Assembly: GCF_027596085.1 (NCBI RefSeq)
Contig: NC_072463.1
Coordinates: 2,421,276 to 2,485,275, forward strand
Direction: 5' to 3'
Length of the DNA: 64,000 nucleotides
Source: Anoplopoma fimbria
Taxonomy: Eukaryota; Chordata; Actinopteri; Perciformes; Anoplopomatidae
Shown: piece after piece, positions 60,679 to 64,000 of the stretch
Layout of the letters: each line of letters begins with the position of its first letter
Position numbering within the stretch: position 1 is the stretch's first letter
The notes under the pieces: model-generated
The model's input: the letters and a program-made list of their open reading frames with translations, nothing else
Told to the model about the DNA's origin: nothing
The model's database searches: none
Made by a program: the position numbers and the translations under genes

Positions 60679-61973
60679 TGTGTTTTCACTTTCACAACCG
60701 TTTGGAAACTAGACCGGGTCATGAGTTAGGAAACTACTCTGCATGGAGACACTGTGGACGAATACGCTCATTGAAGTGGAGCAATAAAGGTTAATTACAC
60801 CACAAAAGTGCTTTTAATGCTAGAATAGACTTTTTTCTTAGAGTCTAAGGTTTGGTTTTGGGCCGCATGAACAGAGGTTTGGTTTCTCTTTGCAATCATG
60901 TCTGACTTGTTTCACATTTGCAGGTTGTGCACAACTGTTTTTGGTTTTGTTTTGTTTGTCATGTTTGTTTTTTTTGTGTGTTGCAAATAGGCTACAACTG
61001 CATTTCACTGCTTTTTCAACGATATTTCATACCATATGTATGTTCTTTTTGTATTCGTTATAGTATTGTGACATTTTTTTATATCATATAGGTGGAGGCT
61101 TCAAATAAGCCTCTTCCTGCATTGTAATATTATTTATCTATGTTATGTTTTATTTTTTTCAATTGTGCAAATAAAATAAACTAAAACTAAAACTTAACTA
61201 ATTGTGCATCCCTGTGTGACAATAAATGATCCTCGAATCTTTGAATTGTGGATCTTGTGTCTTCTGTTAGTTCATTATTTCTGCTTTTGGACGAGTCAAA
61301 CCATGCAGCTCTGATTTGTGTTTACATTTCCGGTTTTGGAGAAAACGGTACCGTCTCTGGAGCCTTGCAGTAATGTCGATGCCGAGTCAAACAGAGACAA
61401 ACGAGCATATGTCTATGGAAAAGGGGCTCCAGTGCTCTATGGCGACTCTGGTTTGGTGGATAGACACTTGTAGATCAGAGGACAAACACTGGTCAGCAGC
61501 GTGGGAAAGGTCAAATGTGATTGTCCTTTCTCTTTTGACAATGCGTTTGTTAAATGAGACATAAATCTGAGTGCTATTTTAATAACTGAACGATGCGATT
61601 TCGAGCAGGAAGCGATGCCAGAAAGTCACGCAGAGATATTTAAAGCTCATGAGATCAACTGCAGCTGTGAGTAAATGAACAATTAGCTGCTTTTTTATTA
61701 GTGCTTTGTGGGACTTCACTGATGCTGACGCCCTGTCACAATGCAAAGAACAGACTCCATCTGCTCACGCTCAGTGGAAGTCAAACCCACAGCGTCCGTT
61801 CTGCCTCAGAGCCAATTTAAACGGCAGGGAAATGTTGTGTTTGCAGAGAATCAAGTCTAAATACTGTTTTTCTTTGCTTGGAGACCAAATATCCTCTTCA
61901 AATTTAATGCCACGGTGACTGCAGTGGCAGTTTGCCCTCCACCGTACACCGCAGTCTCCGGTGGGGGGAGGAG

Positions 61974-61995
61974 GGTGGGGTGGGGGGGGGGGGGT
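61974..61995. repeat. Poly-G run
   Basis: GGGGTGGG then 13 G; part of a G-rich stretch from about 61958. Confidence 0.9.
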
Positions 61996-62282
61996 GTTTG
62001 GTGGTATAAGTCAGCATGTTTGTTTTTACGGTGATTAGCCCGTAATGCTGAGCGCTACACGCATGCCTCTGTGACCTCGCCGGGATGAGCAGGACGTCAT
62101 TATGGTCGCTGCACCCGTGCGGCCTGACGCTCAGCTGGAGGAGGGGCGGGGCTTCTCTGCGCTGTCGTGGAAACGGAGGCCAGAGAGGTCTGTGGGTTCA
62201 ACGGTGGCGAGGTCACACCGGGTCAAACAGAGCTCGGGACGTTTCTGTAGTGTTTCAATGCTGTTAAAATGACACAGAACAG

Positions 62283-62603
<321 letters not shown>

Positions 62604-63439
62604 CTGGTGGCTTGTGAAAGAGAAAAGCTGCCTGAGGTTCTCGGTCAGATCTGGGCTCAGTGTGGTCGGCCTTCGTGGATTTCCTAAAACAAACTGAAAC
62701 TCTGACAACTTTATGGTTTAACTGGAAGCAAACCGACGACAACAGCATTCACAAAGAAAAACATGAAAATAATAGAGCAGGAAATTCAAACTAGACGAGT
62801 CTAAAAGAGTCTGGAGATGATCTACTTTTATTCTTTCCTCATGTAGGCTTTACTTAACATTATTCAAATCGGTTTTTTTCCAAATGTTTTGACATCTGAA
62901 GAAGAAAAATACAACAAGCTCTATATAATTCTGTGTCCAACTTAAATATATATCATGAATATTTTATTTTTATTTAAAATTTGAGATTGAAAGTCCATTC
63001 TTGACCTTGGTCACAAACTCCAAATTCTGAAAAGATGGACCTTTTGGGGAAATTTCAATCTTTTTCCCAGAAATTACTCCTTAGAGTTTCTACAATGAGT
63101 GTTTATCTGGTCCTGAACCGGTCTCAGTTTAGTCCTGATCCTCTATAGACCTCCATCAGTAAACGAGACCATCAGAGAGAAGATCGTCTGTTTCTATAAA
63201 GTTATTCTTAAAGCTCGTCATCGGAGCCACCGGGTCGGATTCTGGAGAAACCAGATGAAATCATGAAGGTTCACCAGAAACTCCTTCAGACCAGATCCAG
63301 CAGAGACCAGTCCACCGTGGAAAGACCCAGATCCAGTAAAATAAGAGGTTTTCTAAAGGGAGTCTGGTGCTCGGGTGCACTACCATTGTTGACCACAGGG
63401 AGCGCCAAAATCACCACAAAATGAAAGTTCCTCACAGTA

Positions 63440-64000
63440 ACTTTAAAGTGATCCTCCAGGGCACAAATTAGTGAATAAAGAGCCGTTCTGGGTCAAAGAT
63501 CTGGTCCATGCAGCTCTTGGTATTTAGGTTTTCAAAGCGTGAGGTTCTGGTTGCCAAGATTAAAGTTTGGTGCTTTGTTCCTCTGACAGGATCATCCGCC
63601 TCCACAGGCCCGAAGACAAACTCTGTCAGGTGGAGTTCTGAGGAACGCCTCGGCGCGCTGCACGATGAAAAGATTGATGACAGATTGCTTTCACACTCCT
63701 GAGCTACAGTCGCGTGTCTCTGCCGGGTTAACTGATCGTGGCAGGTCTCTTTTTGGCTGAGTCAGCTCTCCATTCAAGGATCACACCCTTCACCTGGACT
63801 CTACACCGTCGCATCCAGGGGTGGAGCTGCACCTTAAACTGGGGCGGAGTCACACCGCTCTCAATCGTCTAACGCCACACTGACACTTTTCATCTGGAGA
63901 AGACTTTAAATAAAAAGAAAGTAGGAGAAATTCATCTGCACTGCAAAAAACGTGAAGTTTCTTGTGCAGTGCATTAATGAAAAACAGCAATTATGTCAAT
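63440..64000. other. Window end, possible exon at 63592
   Basis: An acceptor-like TTTGTTCCTCTGACAG precedes GC-richer sequence in which all three plus frames are open for 17 to over 35 codons (one gives IIRLHRPEDKLCQVEF and TGA; another SSASTGPKTNSVRWSSE, ending RLLSHS). No frame is favoured and no family is recognised, so I do not call a gene. Confidence 0.15.

Overview
The window is nuclear DNA from a bony fish, most likely a spiny-rayed (percomorph) teleost. This rests on three things: an intron-split estrogen receptor beta gene whose N-terminus reads like the teleost esr2b type, many long (AC)n/(TG)n microsatellites, and interspersed repeats of kinds common in teleosts (a Tc1-like MITE, a short hAT element, a tRNA-derived SINE with the tail CATTTAGCAGACGCTTTTAT, and LINE-type 3' ends reading AATTTCCCC...GGGACTAATAAAGG).

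Only one gene is certain. esr2 (estrogen receptor 2; more like esr2b/ERbeta1) lies on the minus strand, with coding exons running from 24426 down to 9419. All eight coding exons can be placed with GT-AG splice sites and matching phases, giving an intact 633-residue nuclear receptor: N-terminal AF-1 region, two zinc fingers, hinge, ligand-binding domain with helix 12, and F domain. A 5'-UTR exon piece with a two-codon upstream ORF precedes the ATG. Introns run from 89 bp (between the two zinc fingers) to about 4.2 kb.

Layout: 1-4662 is a satellite array (unit about 25 bp, core TCATAGTATAGTATGTCG) that ends at a 100-N assembly gap (4663-4762). 4763-9418 is the esr2 3' flank; it holds an unassigned terminal-exon candidate at 7696-7810 whose splice phase would fit esr2 exon 7. 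9419-24511 is esr2. 24512-64000 is gene-poor flank, dominated by interspersed repeats and microsatellites, with an AT-rich low-complexity block at 56790-58080 and poly-G/C runs at 60140-60400 and 61980. A few exon-like open segments in this flank (30643-30862 plus, 35289-35770 plus, 42970-43144 minus) look coding but are not recognised and are given low confidence.

Six copies of one interspersed repeat family (family A, 8396-42250) sit in and around esr2. Three are in introns, one of them interrupted by a LINE-like fragment with a 5-bp target duplication, and one ending about 30 bp from the exon 4 splice acceptor. Two copies carry a perfect CRE (TGACGTCA). I see no novel multi-gene system. 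The most useful leads are the possible alternative esr2 last exon, the SINE remnant inside the satellite, and the repeat-borne regulatory motifs.
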